Shown here: piece after piece, positions 34,491-43,152 of the stretch
How positions within the stretch are numbered: position 1 is the stretch's first letter
Layout of the letters: each line of letters opens with the position of its first letter
Source of the DNA: Rhizocola hellebori
GTDB taxonomy: Bacteria > Actinomycetota > Actinomycetes > Mycobacteriales > Micromonosporaceae
DNA: 64,000 nucleotides
Direction of reading: 5' to 3'
Assembly: GCF_016862955.1 (NCBI RefSeq)
Contig: NZ_BONY01000004.1
Location: 62,001-126,000, forward strand
Notes under the pieces: generated by a model
Databases searched by the model: none
What the model saw: the letters and a program-made list of their open reading frames with translations, nothing else
Told to the model about the DNA's origin: nothing
Program-made: the position numbers and the translations under genes

Positions 34491-36773
34491 ATGTCCCCAG
34501 TGCCCTCACGACCCCCCGCCCTGCGCCATCTCGTCGCGCCAGTTGCCGCGTTGATCGTCGGTGGCATGGCCCTGTTTGCCGTAACACCGGTCCTGGCAGC
34601 CAACACCACCTACTATGTGGACGCTGTAGCCGGCGCCGACACCAACACCGGTCTCGACCAAGCACACCCCTGGAAGAGTCTCGGCAAAATCAACTCAACA
34701 ACTTTCGGCAGCGGAGACAGGATTTTGCTGAAGGCCGGCAGCGTCTGGACCGGACAGCTCTGGCCGAAAGGCTCGGGTGTCAGCGGCTCGCCGATCGTCA
34801 TCGATTCCTACAGCACCGGAAACAAACCACGCATCAACGGTGCCGGCGGAGTCGCCGACGCTGTGCGGCTGTTTAATCAGGAGTACTGGACGATCCGTAA
34901 CATCGAGGTGACCAACACCGTCCCCGCGAGCGGCACCCCCGGCGCGAACCTGGGTGACTTCCGGGGTATCCATGTCAGCGGCGACAACAGCCAAACTCTT
35001 GACGGGTTCATCATCGATACCGTGAACGTGCATGACGTCAGCGGTCAGGTCAACTGGATCGGCGGCGACCGCGCTGACAACGCACCCGGCATCACCTTCC
35101 AGACAGGCTGGGACGCGTCGAAGAGGACCGGTGGCATTGTCTTCGACACAACCGTCCCCAATATCGGCGCCCCGCCAGCCAATCCGACGATCCTCAACAA
35201 CGTCGTCATCCAGAACTCGACGATCTCCAACACCTCATTCGCCGGAATCGTCGTGAAGCAGTACACCGGATCCAACTCAGGTGCGGTCTCCGTCGGCTGG
35301 GGAACACGCGCCAACGCCGGCGACACCAACTTTAAGCCCCACACCAACTTCGTGATCCGCAACAACTACATCACCCAGGCTGGTACCGCATACGGCTGCA
35401 ACGGCATCTACCTCACCGACGTCCGGGGTGCCACGGTCGAACGCAACGTCGTCGACAAGACCGGGACCTCTGGCATCGAGACCTACTTCGCTGACAATGT
35501 CACGATCCAGTTCAACGAAGTCTTTGGTACCTCGCAGAAAGCGGGTGGAGCCGATTCCAACGGTATCGACGCAGACAAGGCAACCACCGCCCAGACCATT
35601 CAATACAACTACGTTCACGGCAATGGCGACGGTATTCTGTTGTGCCAGTTCGCCTTCGGCAACGTCGTGTTACGGTACAACGTCATCACAAGCAACACGC
35701 GCTACCAGATCTACCTGCACTCGGATTCCGCGGCCAGCGCGAAGATTTACAACAACACGCTATATAACGACGCGAGCAATTACCTCATCTACGGCTACGG
35801 GACCTACCTGTCAAGCAGCTACGCGATCTCCAACAACATCCTGTATTCGACCAGGGCCAATGCCACGATCTCGACGAGTTCGTCGATTGCATACAGCCAT
35901 AACCTCTACGGCGGCGCGACCCTCACAAGGCCAAGTGGTGAGCCGGGACCTGTTGTCGCTAACCCACAGTTCGTATCCGCTCCCATCAACGCGCCATCTG
36001 GCACCGCAGCCACCGGGCCGGCCCTCGCCGCCGCCCACGAACTGCAGGTGCCATCCAACTCGCCGGCCGTCAACGCCGGCGTCAACGTCACCAGCAACGG
36101 GGGCCGTGACTACGTGGGCAACACGCTCTACAACGGGACCGCTGACATCGGTGCCTTTGAACAGCCCGGGGGCACGCCAGTTCCCCCCACGCCGGACGTA
36201 ATGCGGCACACGTTCGACGCCCTCGCGACTGGAACACTCGCCAGCGGAACCGACGGCCTGACAGTCAACAGCGCGGGCGGCTCGGTCGCGGTGGTGGCCG
36301 TGCCAAGCGCAGCCGACAAAAGCGTGCGGATCACGCGCACCACCAACAGCGGCAGCACAAGCGTCTCGCAGACTTTCGGCACACCACTGACCGGAACCGT
36401 AACCATCGAGACCAACGTCATGCGCGAGTCCGCCTGGGTATCCGGCAACGACTACTTCGCCATTCCATACATTCGCGGCTCCAACGGTGTCAACGCCGTC
36501 AGCCTGGCGATGACGAAGAACAACATTCAGGCCTATTCCGGTACCACGCTGGTCACCATCGGCTCCTACACACCAGGGCGCTGGTACAACCTGCGTGCGG
36601 TGATCAGCACGGTTGGCCAAACGTTTGACCTCTACCTCGATGGGGTGCTGGTACTCGACAACAGCACCTTCCGCAATGCGCTGCCTGCGGTAGCGCAGAT
36701 CGACTACTACGCCAACAGCTCGAACTTCGGAAGTGTCGTCATCGACGACATCGCGATCTCCGTAGCCGCCTAG
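34491..36773 (+). CDS. secreted right-handed beta-helix protein, probable polysaccharide-degrading enzyme
   Basis: 760 residues; ATG at 34491 follows AAAGGAG (34477-34483). The signal peptide ends near VLAANTTYYVD. The main part (about 40-560) starts with TYYVDAVAGADTNTGLDQAHPWKSL, typical of pectate-lyase-like or NosD-like beta-helix proteins, and goes on with many short strands such as FVIRNNYITQ and IQFNEVFGTS. After a Pro/Thr linker (GGTPVPPTPDV), the last 200 residues form a concanavalin-like module with YLDGVLVLDN. Family knowledge points to a polysaccharide lyase or glycan hydrolase of the cell surroundings. The substrate is not readable. The shared operator links it to the transporter. 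Confidence 0.8.
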   Translation: MSPVPSRPPALRHLVAPVAALIVGGMALFAVTPVLAANTTYYVDAVAGADTNTGLDQAHPWKSLGKINSTTFGSGDRILLKAGSVWTGQLWPKGSGVSGSPIVIDSYSTGNKPRINGAGGVADAVRLFNQEYWTIRNIEVTNTVPASGTPGANLGDFRGIHVSGDNSQTLDGFIIDTVNVHDVSGQVNWIGGDRADNAPGITFQTGWDASKRTGGIVFDTTVPNIGAPPANPTILNNVVIQNSTISNTSFAGIVVKQYTGSNSGAVSVGWGTRANAGDTNFKPHTNFVIRNNYITQAGTAYGCNGIYLTDVRGATVERNVVDKTGTSGIETYFADNVTIQFNEVFGTSQKAGGADSNGIDADKATTAQTIQYNYVHGNGDGILLCQFAFGNVVLRYNVITSNTRYQIYLHSDSAASAKIYNNTLYNDASNYLIYGYGTYLSSSYAISNNILYSTRANATISTSSSIAYSHNLYGGATLTRPSGEPGPVVANPQFVSAPINAPSGTAATGPALAAAHELQVPSNSPAVNAGVNVTSNGGRDYVGNTLYNGTADIGAFEQPGGTPVPPTPDVMRHTFDALATGTLASGTDGLTVNSAGGSVAVVAVPSAADKSVRITRTTNSGSTSVSQTFGTPLTGTVTIETNVMRESAWVSGNDYFAIPYIRGSNGVNAVSLAMTKNNIQAYSGTTLVTIGSYTPGRWYNLRAVISTVGQTFDLYLDGVLVLDNSTFRNALPAVAQIDYYANSSNFGSVVIDDIAISVAA

Positions 36774-36780
36774 ACGGGAA

Positions 36781-36806
36781 GGGCGCCGGGTCTGTGCCCG
36801 GCGCCC
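36781..36806 (+). terminator. strong GC-rich hairpin terminator
   Basis: GGGCGCCGGG (36781-36790) and its exact complement (36797-36806) with a 6-base loop, starting eight bases after the stop of the beta-helix gene. There is no T tract. Confidence 0.75.
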
Positions 36807-36933
36807 GAGCGGGACTCGAATGAGCAGAATGTTGACCTGTCGAAATCCGTGCGTTAGGCGCTGCGCCCGCTCGACTTTCCGATGCTGGCGTAGCTCGAAC
36901 TCAATGGTTTGGCACACGCGGCAGGGAGACGAT

Positions 36934-36991
36934 TTCACAATAAATATGAGCAATTTTTAATTTTTTAAATATTTATTTTAGTTTGTATCAA
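36934..36991. promoter_or_regulatory. very AT-rich block before the BON gene
   Basis: About 58 bases consist almost entirely of A and T, including ATTTTTTAAATATTTATTTT, in an otherwise GC-rich genome. It ends about 30 bases before the BON gene. It may be an easily melted promoter, a nucleoid-protein binding site or an insertion scar. Confidence 0.45.
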
Positions 36992-37021
36992 TTGCCCCTG
37001 GCGCCTAACGGGATGAGGTCC

Positions 37022-37705
37022 ATGGTCGGACACATGATGCAGACAACGCACCAAACTGATCAGGACATTCAGGCCAACGTCAGAGAGGAACTGCAGTATG
37101 ACCCCAGCTGCCAGGCGCGACATCTCACGGTGACTTCCCAGGGCGGAACCGTGAAACTGTCCGGCGAGGTCACCAGCTTGCACGACAAACTCGCAGCGAA
37201 GCGATCGGCCATGCGAGTGCGAGGTGTGAAGGCCATATCCGATGAGATGACAGTGCGAAGCCCGGGTGTGAGCGGCGACGCCACCGATGCCGACATCACC
37301 CAAGCTGCCCGTCACATGCTCGACTGGAGCAGCGACGTTCCGGCCAAATCGGTCAAGGTCGCCGTTCATGACCACAAGGCAACCCTGTCTGGCACCGTCG
37401 CCTGGGGCTACCAGCGCGATGCGGCGCTCAAGGCAATGACGAACCTCAGAGGGATCACCGCGGTCAGGAACGAGATCGTTCTCGATCAGGCGGCCGCGGC
37501 AACTCCGGCAAAGACCGCGATCGTGGCAGCGTTGCAGCGCAATGCGCAGCTGGATCCGCAGTCGATCAACGTGGATGTCAATGGCCATGATCTGGTCCTT
37601 CGCGGCAACGTGCGCACCTTCGCGGAATACCGCGAGGCCGAGCACACCGTGTGGAACGCGGCGGGCGTCACGAGCGTGCAGAACAACCTGGTCGTCACCT
37701 CCTGA
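37022..37705 (+). CDS. three-BON-domain protein
   Basis: 227 residues from ATG 37022, which GGGATGAGG supports; 37013 and 37034 are alternatives. Three copies of the BON fold follow each other: LTVTSQGGTVKLSGEVTSL, then VKVAVHDHKATLSGTVAWG, then INVDVNGHDLVLRGNVRTF, with helices QANVREELQYDP, ITQAARHMLDWS and AIVAALQRNAQL before them. There is no signal peptide. BON proteins bind membranes or lipids and help cells withstand osmotic and other stress. A related protein lies at 55249-55935. Confidence 0.88.
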   Translation: MVGHMMQTTHQTDQDIQANVREELQYDPSCQARHLTVTSQGGTVKLSGEVTSLHDKLAAKRSAMRVRGVKAISDEMTVRSPGVSGDATDADITQAARHMLDWSSDVPAKSVKVAVHDHKATLSGTVAWGYQRDAALKAMTNLRGITAVRNEIVLDQAAAATPAKTAIVAALQRNAQLDPQSINVDVNGHDLVLRGNVRTFAEYREAEHTVWNAAGVTSVQNNLVVTS

Positions 37706-37721
37706 CCGGCTGAACAGCTGA

Positions 37722-37750
37722 GGAGCCCGCGTCTACACGACGCGGGCTCC
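37722..37750 (+). terminator. 12-bp hairpin terminator after the BON gene
   Basis: GGAGCCCGCGTC (37722-37733) pairs exactly with 37739-37750 across a 5-base loop, 17 bases after the stop. Confidence 0.75.
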
Positions 37751-37807
37751 AATCTTTGGCGAATGTTCGGTAGCCGCGGCCGTCCTGTGGGTCTTTGTTC
37801 GTGATTT

Positions 37808-38104
37808 GTGTTGGGCTGGTTTTTTCTGCTTTCGCTTGGCCCGGACCAGCCGGGCAGCGGCGACATGCCGAACGCGGAGATGCACGAAGCGTCGATTATC
37901 TTGGCTGCTAAGGGTACCGGGGTGTTGCTGGTGCTCATCGCTATGTTGCGAGTGTGGCGTGGGTTCGCCAGCGGCCGCCTCGAGCGGGTTCGCCGGTCGC
38001 AGGCGGCGCAGTTCCAGAAGGCTCACGCGGCCTGGGATATGCGCCGCAAGAACTACCTCGAGGCGGAGTGGCAGCGGGTTGACGGGTTGGCCGAGTGGGG
38101 TTAG
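37808..38104 (+). CDS. small membrane protein of unknown function
   Basis: GTG at 37808 gives 98 residues; ATG at 37865 would give 79. One clear membrane helix (GTGVLLVLIAMLRVW) is followed by a basic, helical cytosolic tail (RLERVRRSQAAQFQKAHAAWD) rich in Arg and Ala. No ribosome site is clear and no family is recognised. It lies just left of the second att-like site and could be a leftover of an integrated element. Confidence 0.45.
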   Translation: MLGWFFLLSLGPDQPGSGDMPNAEMHEASIILAAKGTGVLLVLIAMLRVWRGFASGRLERVRRSQAAQFQKAHAAWDMRRKNYLEAEWQRVDGLAEWG

Positions 38105-38366
38105 GTGCAATCAGATTTCCTCACGGAGTTCCGGAGGTGATTTCAATTCGAGATCGGTTGTCGCGGGAATGTTTTGACGATGCCTGAATCGGGCATCCGT
38201 GCAATTTGGCAGGTCAGCGTCGTACGAATGGCCGCTTGGCTGGGATGGCTGCGGGATTCGATGTTGGCTTAGGTCTTCGGATGAAGATCCCTACCAATTC
38301 CCTTCCCAAATCAGAACGCCTCGATCAGATAGATCATTGATCAGCGCTCTGAGCTGTGAATATAGA
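38105..38366. other. intergenic region left of att copy B
   Basis: No gene is recognised in these bases. Composition is more AT-rich than the neighbours, as often seen at old integration borders. Confidence 0.3.
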
Positions 38367-38425
38367 GAGCGGGCGACGGGAATCGAACCCGCGCAATCAG
38401 TTTGGAAGTTACACGGCTATTGTCC
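38367..38425. repeat. att-like site: 3' half of tRNA-Gly(UCC), copy B
   Basis: An exact 59-bp copy of 25288-25346 in the same orientation. Here the tRNA acceptor CGCCCGCTC is not followed by CCA, and again no 5' tRNA half is present. Similarity to copy A continues, with mismatches, to about 38556. No integrase gene is beside it. Confidence 0.7.
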
Positions 38426-38635
38426 CAGGTCATCCCACCCGGGGCCGGATAGTGCCGCTGGCCAGCTGAATCATTTCGGTTCAATCCCAGCCGGTTCCGG
38501 CCTCGGGTGGCCTGTTCCGGGTGGTTGCCTCCCGCGCCCCTCCCACGGATCGGCCCGATGTGTCACTAGTGCTGGTATCACGCCGCCTCGACAATGTGGT
38601 AGACGACCACCTCCGTCGCGAGTTTCGCCGTCGCC

Positions 38636-39298
38636 TCATTCGGCGCCGGTTTGTGTATGTGGGGCTTTGACCGGTTTCGACTGTGGGGAGCCGTGCTGGC
38701 GTAGCACGATGCTGAGCAGGACGAGGGCGGCGACGGCGAGGAACTCGGACTGCCAGTTCTGCATGGACTGGAACCAGAAGTCTGCGCTGCCGAAGAACTG
38801 CCATATCCCGATCGGTGCTGCGCCCTGCTCGAGGGCTTGCTGTTCGTTGTATTCGGCTGTACCGGCGAGCAAGTGCCCGGCGAAGGAAAGCACGAAGAAG
38901 CCGAACAACCCTAGCGACAGGCTGTTGCGGTAGAACCATTGCCGCCACCCACGCGTCTTTGACCACGCTGGCGAATCGGCGCCGGCGTTGTCCGGGTCGT
39001 CTTCTGCACGGTCGTCTTGTTCTAGCGGCTTCGACTCCGGCGATCCACGCTGCACCAGAAACGCTGTGAGCAATACGTAGGCGCCCATTTGGAGGAACTC
39101 TGATTCCCAGTTTTCGAACAGCGCTTCACCGAAGTGGCCCGTGCCCAAGTAGTGCCAGAAGGTGTCGGCGGGCAGGCCCGCGGTGAGCAGGTCTTCGTTG
39201 CGCACCTGCCAGCCGGCGAAGGCCTGCCCAACCACGAACACTACGAACGCCGTCAGCAGCACCGCTGATAGGGCGTGGTGCTTCAGCCAGACGCGCAC
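38636..39298 (-). CDS. DUF6766-type four-helix membrane protein
   Basis: 220 residues. Two similar halves each have two membrane helices with a conserved loop: FENWESEFLQMGAYVLLTAFLVQRGSPESKP in the first and MQNWQSEFLAVAALVLLSIVLRQHGSPQSKP in the second. The N-terminus LKHHALSAVLLTAFVVFVVGQAFAGW is typical of the family. The duplicated W.SEFL and GSP.SKP motifs show an internal repeat. The function is unknown; members often sit with stress genes. Four bases separate it from the hemerythrin gene upstream on the same strand. Confidence 0.8.
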   Translation of the reverse strand: MRVWLKHHALSAVLLTAFVVFVVGQAFAGWQVRNEDLLTAGLPADTFWHYLGTGHFGEALFENWESEFLQMGAYVLLTAFLVQRGSPESKPLEQDDRAEDDPDNAGADSPAWSKTRGWRQWFYRNSLSLGLFGFFVLSFAGHLLAGTAEYNEQQALEQGAAPIGIWQFFGSADFWFQSMQNWQSEFLAVAALVLLSIVLRQHGSPQSKPVKAPHTQTGAE

Positions 39299-39302
39299 CG
39301 GG

Positions 39303-39779
39303 TCAGGCCCTGGCCGACATGAGGGACAGGGGATCGGCCGGTGCGTTGGCTTTGGCCGCTGCCATCTGCTCGCCGAGCTCGATGAGGCGATTTCGGCCGA
39401 GCGCCTTGCGGACCTGTGGGAACCATTCCTGTTCTTCCTCGTCGGCGTGATGCTCCACGTTTTCGATCAGGACGGTGACCTTGGCGTCGAAGGTCTCGTG
39501 CGACGGGTCAAGGTTTTGCAGCTCGGAAAGCAGCCATGCGACGACGTGGTGTTCTTCCACCGACTCCAGAACATGATCTTTTGTTTCTGGTACGCCTTCC
39601 TGCGCTGCCGGATAAAAGATTGTCTCCTCGATGTAGGCGTGAGTGGTCAGCTCCTTGAGGATGGTGTCCACCAGGGCCCGCTTCTCTTGTGGTGACGCCT
39701 TCTTGTGGGTCTTTTCGAACTGGCGGAACAGCCGCTTGACCGTCTTGTGATCTTCCTTCAGCAGAACGATGCCGTCCAC
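39303..39779 (-). CDS. hemerythrin HHE-domain protein
   Basis: 158 residues. The GTG at 39779 is chosen over a longer frame because a GAGGGGG ribosome site precedes it. Iron ligands lie in the usual four-helix bundle order: LLKEDHKTVKRLF (His11), THAYIEETIFYPA (His47, Glu51), VEEHHVVAWLL and VEHHADEEEQEWFP. Such proteins bind a di-iron centre and sense or detoxify oxygen or nitric oxide. It forms a likely two-gene operon with the DUF6766 gene. Confidence 0.88.
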   Translation of the reverse strand: MDGIVLLKEDHKTVKRLFRQFEKTHKKASPQEKRALVDTILKELTTHAYIEETIFYPAAQEGVPETKDHVLESVEEHHVVAWLLSELQNLDPSHETFDAKVTVLIENVEHHADEEEQEWFPQVRKALGRNRLIELGEQMAAAKANAPADPLSLMSARA

Positions 39780-39945
39780 GCGAGCCCCCTCAACCTTGAT
39801 CAATTGTGCTTCAAGAACGCGATTCGAGGTGGAATTTGCCCGCAACGGGCCGGTGCCAAACAGCCCTCACCCGGCGCGTCAGCGACCGCGCTGCGAGCGT
39901 GCGTCGCCATATGGCGTCATGCTTGCGGACAAGGGCTGCTTTTCC

Positions 39946-40026
39946 GGCCAGCGGCGCGTGGCGGGCAGGATCAGTCCTAGCCCGCCCAACAGCTCGGCGA
40001 TACCGATCAGCCGCACGGCGCCGGGT
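39946..40026 (-). pseudogene. DoxX-like membrane protein scrap
   Basis: The minus strand reads AVRLIGIAELLGGLGLILPA, the core of a DoxX-type membrane protein, but only about 26 codons remain and the frame on both sides is unrelated. A deletion remnant. Confidence 0.4.
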
Positions 40027-40063
40027 CAGAGATCTCCGACAGTTGAGGGGCGGACGTGAGTGT

Positions 40064-40220
40064 TCAGGCGACGGTGATGGCGATTTTGCCTAGCTTGCCG
40101 CTGCCGAAGTCGGCGGACGCCGATGGAACCTCGTCGAGGGCGTAGGTGCGCGCGACTGGCACGGTCAACCGTCTGGCGGCCAGGTCGGTGGCAAGCCGGG
40201 CCAGGGTGCTGCTGGCTGGG
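40064..40220 (-). pseudogene. C-terminal remnant of an NADPH:quinone oxidoreductase
   Basis: The minus frame LARLATDLAARRLTVPVARTYALDEVPSA ends in GKLGKIAITVA and a stop at 40064. This is the last 50 residues of a zinc-type medium-chain dehydrogenase or quinone oxidoreductase. Everything upstream is replaced by the TetR gene region. The parent gene was probably the divergently read target of that TetR regulator. Confidence 0.55.
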
Positions 40221-40236
40221 TGGGCCGTAGTCGGGC

Positions 40237-40668
40237 TTGCGCGTGGATGCCGAACGCAACCGTGAGCGCATCGTCGCCGCCGCCCGCGACGCGTTCTGCG
40301 AACATGGCCTAGACGTCCCGGTCGATGAAATCGCCCGCCGTGCCGGAGTGGGCGTGGGCGCTCTCTACCGCCGCTACCCGAACAGGGAGGGGCTGATCGC
40401 TGCCGCGTTCGAAGCCAAGATGGCCTCCTACGCCGGTGCCGTACGCAAGGCGCTGGCCGACCCTGATCCGTGGTCAGGGTTTTGCGACTACGTCAAAGAC
40501 GTTTGCGCCATGCAAGCAGCCGACCGTGGCTTCACCGATGTGCTCACCATGACGTTTCCCGCCGCGAAGCGTTTCGAAGCCGATCGGGACAGGGCGTTCG
40601 CCGATTTCGCGGTTCTGCTGTCCGAGACCAAAACCAGTTTTCTGCCGCCGATTGGTGGGATGCTGTAG
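40237..40668 (+). CDS. TetR-family regulator with shortened C-terminus
   Basis: 143 residues from TTG 40237 (GTG 40243 is possible). The DNA-binding domain is intact: NRERIVAAARDAFCEHGLDVPVDEIARRAGVGVGALYRRYPNREGL. The ligand domain stops after ETKTSFLPPIGG, about 45 residues shorter than usual, so dimerisation may be lost. Beside it are only fragments of its likely target gene. It may be a dying gene. The next gene starts 32 bases on. Confidence 0.65.
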   Translation: MRVDAERNRERIVAAARDAFCEHGLDVPVDEIARRAGVGVGALYRRYPNREGLIAAAFEAKMASYAGAVRKALADPDPWSGFCDYVKDVCAMQAADRGFTDVLTMTFPAAKRFEADRDRAFADFAVLLSETKTSFLPPIGGML

Positions 40669-40700
40669 CCGAATCGGATGGGGCCGAAGGGGGCGGCAGC

Positions 40701-41906
40701 GTGGGGGGAAAGCTTGCCCGGCTCTGGGACAGGGCTCAGTCCGAGCTGCTGGTTCGGGCCGCGCGTGCGCGCCCTGATGAGCTTGTAGGACAGGCTAATG
40801 CGGTGCTGATGCAAATCGGCGTCACCATTACCGTCTACCTGGTTGATCACCAGCAGCGGACGTTGCGCCCATTGCCGCAAGCGCCCGCCCACGCCGAGCC
40901 GACGTCTTTGGACGTTGAGGGGACGGTGGCAGGCAGGGCTTTTACGACCATCAACACGGTATCCGGCATGCAGGCCGGGCACTGGTGGGTGCCGCTGATA
41001 GACGACACCGAACGCCTTGGCGTGGTGGAGTTCGTCAGTCATCGTCCGGTGCTGCATGGAGAGGATCTCGGTGGGCACGGGGAGGTCTTCGCCAGCCTGC
41101 TGGCTCACCTGCTGGCCACCAAAGTCGACTACGGGGATGTGCTGCACCGGGTTCGTCGCACCCGGCCAATGGCAACCTCTGGTGAGCTCTTGCTCGCGAT
41201 GTTGCCACCGTCTACCTTTGCCTGCCGCGAACTGGCGATTTCGGCGATCCTTGAGCCGGCTTACGAGGTGGGCGGCGATGGCTTCGACTACGCCGTGGAC
41301 CAGGACAAGGCTCGATTCCTGGTGCTCGATGCCATGGGCCACGGACTGCAGGCGGCGTTGACCACGGCGACCGTGCTGGCGACAATGCGCTCCGCCCGCC
41401 GTGATGGGCAAGGGCTCTACGCCATGGCGGCGGCGGCCGACACCGTTCTGACCGAGCACTTCGGTGATTTGCGCTTCGTTACCGCGGTTCTGGCCGAGCT
41501 GGATGTCAACACCGGCGCGTTGCGCTACATCAATGCGGGACATCCGCCACCGGTAGTGGTGCGTGAGCACCAGGTCATCGCTGACCTGCATGAGGGCCGG
41601 CGAATGCCACTCGGTTTGGGTGATGGGCAGGTCGACGTGGCCGAACTGGCCCTACAACCGGGCGACAGCCTGTTCTTTTATACCGACGGGGTGGTGGAGG
41701 CTCGTAGCAGTGACGGCACTCAATTCGGTCTCCAGCGCCTGGTCGACCTGGCTGAACGTCACGCGGCGGCGGACCTGCCGGCACCGGAGACACTACGCAG
41801 AATCTCGCAGAGCATCCGCGACCACCGGCAAGCACCGCCGGCCGACGACGCCACCATGATGTTGGTGGAATGGTCGCCGCTGGCAGCACGCCGAACCCGG
41901 CCCTGA
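40701..41906 (+). CDS. GAF-like/SpoIIE-type PP2C phosphatase
   Basis: 401 residues; GTG at 40701 follows AAGGGGGCGG. Residues 1-160 resemble a GAF sensor (VTITVYLVDHQQRTLRPLP, AGHWWVPLIDDTERLGVVEFV). The phosphatase domain follows with GGDGFDYAVD, LVLDAMGHGLQAALTTA, NAGHPPPVVV and LFFYTDGVVEA, ending in ADDATMMLVEW. All metal-binding aspartates are present. It probably dephosphorylates an anti-anti-sigma factor in answer to a signal seen by the N-terminal domain. It belongs to the stress region. Confidence 0.88.
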   Translation: MGGKLARLWDRAQSELLVRAARARPDELVGQANAVLMQIGVTITVYLVDHQQRTLRPLPQAPAHAEPTSLDVEGTVAGRAFTTINTVSGMQAGHWWVPLIDDTERLGVVEFVSHRPVLHGEDLGGHGEVFASLLAHLLATKVDYGDVLHRVRRTRPMATSGELLLAMLPPSTFACRELAISAILEPAYEVGGDGFDYAVDQDKARFLVLDAMGHGLQAALTTATVLATMRSARRDGQGLYAMAAAADTVLTEHFGDLRFVTAVLAELDVNTGALRYINAGHPPPVVVREHQVIADLHEGRRMPLGLGDGQVDVAELALQPGDSLFFYTDGVVEARSSDGTQFGLQRLVDLAERHAAADLPAPETLRRISQSIRDHRQAPPADDATMMLVEWSPLAARRTRP

Positions 41907-42053
41907 AGCGGCTCCCGCGGCCAGACGCAGCCATCCTCCAACCGCCGAAAAGCCACCGGCGCGGCTACCAGAACCTTGGCTGCCAATGCCGCGCATCTTG
42001 CCCGGCTGCTGCGCGAGCACCCGTATCCGCCGAGCTGACGAGAAGGGAAGCTA

Positions 42054-42887
42054 ATGAACGAGCCGACACAGCAACCACCGGGTAGCACCGAGGCGATGCG
42101 CCGCAAACCCGACCACGGCGAGGACTCCTACCGCGGTTCGGGTCGGCTGGAGGGTAAGAAGGCCATCGTCACCGGCGGCGATTCCGGCATCGGCCGTGCG
42201 GTGGCGATTGCGTTCGCCCGCGAAGGCGCCGATGTGCTCATCGCCTACCTGTCCGAGCAAGACGACGCACAGGACACCGCCAAACTGGTGGAGCGGGCCG
42301 GGCGGCAGTGTGTGCTGGTGCCCGGTGACCTGGCCGACCGCGACCAATGCGAAGAGGTAGTGCGCCGCGCGGTGGAGGCGTTCGGCCGTGTCGACGTTCT
42401 GGTCAACAATGCCGCTTATCAGATGACCCATGAGAGCGTGGAGGAGATCAGCGACGAGGAGTGGGTGCGCACCTTCGACATCAACATCACGGCGATGTTC
42501 CGGTTGGTGAAAGCGGCGTTGCCGCACATGGGCCGTGGAGCGTCGATCATCAACACGAGCTCCATCAACTCCGACATGCCCCGTCCGACGCTGCTGCCTT
42601 ACGCGACCACGAAGGGCGCGATTGCGAATTTTACCGCCGGGCTGGCGCAGCTGCTGGGGGAGAAGGGCATCAGGGTCAATAGTGTCGCGCCGGGTCCGAT
42701 ATGGACGCCTCTGATTCCGTCGACCATGCCGCCAGAGCAAGTGGCCGAGTTCGGCAAGAACACGCCGCTTGGCCGCCCGGGCGAGCCTAAGGAGGTCGCT
42801 CCCGCGTTCGTGCTGCTGGCTTCCGATGAGGCGAGCTACATGTCGGGTGGGCTGATTCCGGTCACCGGCGGAAAGCCGATCCTCTGA
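42054..42887 (+). CDS. short-chain dehydrogenase/reductase, stress-type
   Basis: 277 residues, with an AAGGGAAG-type ribosome site before the ATG. The cofactor site is TGGDSGIGRA (40-49), then NNAAYQ (119-123) and the catalytic Ser169/170, Tyr183 and Lys187 in YATTK. The N-terminal extension with PGSTEAMRRKPDHGEDSYRGSGRLEGK is typical of the general-stress SDR group (YdaD/YghA-like). These are NAD(P)-dependent oxidoreductases of unknown substrate, induced by salt, heat or ethanol. Confidence 0.9.
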   Translation: MNEPTQQPPGSTEAMRRKPDHGEDSYRGSGRLEGKKAIVTGGDSGIGRAVAIAFAREGADVLIAYLSEQDDAQDTAKLVERAGRQCVLVPGDLADRDQCEEVVRRAVEAFGRVDVLVNNAAYQMTHESVEEISDEEWVRTFDINITAMFRLVKAALPHMGRGASIINTSSINSDMPRPTLLPYATTKGAIANFTAGLAQLLGEKGIRVNSVAPGPIWTPLIPSTMPPEQVAEFGKNTPLGRPGEPKEVAPAFVLLASDEASYMSGGLIPVTGGKPIL

Positions 42888-42910
42888 TCTGGTACCACGA
42901 AAAAGAGTTA

Positions 42911-43000
42911 ATGATGCCCCAGGATCGTCACCGAAACGAGAGCGCCAGTACAAGCACATCAAGGCCGCAGCGCCCAAGCGTATCTCGGATGTTCGATGCC
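42911..43000 (+). pseudogene. stub of a small 'plasmid stabilisation'-type protein
   Basis: The frame through 42929 reads SPKRERQYKHIKAAAPKR, the N-terminal mark of a family of small basic actinobacterial proteins annotated as plasmid stabilisation proteins. It has no start codon in frame and the remaining residues do not match. A weak call. Confidence 0.3.
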
Positions 43001-43152
43001 GACCTTTTGTTGCGCAACGAGTGTCACGGTTGGCCGCGCTAGAGTCCACGCCTTGAGCGACGACACGTACTCCATTGCCATTAAAGCGTTTCGCCGATGG
43101 CTGCCCAGGGCACAACTCTGAAATCATCCAACGCGCAGAAGGCGATGCGGCC

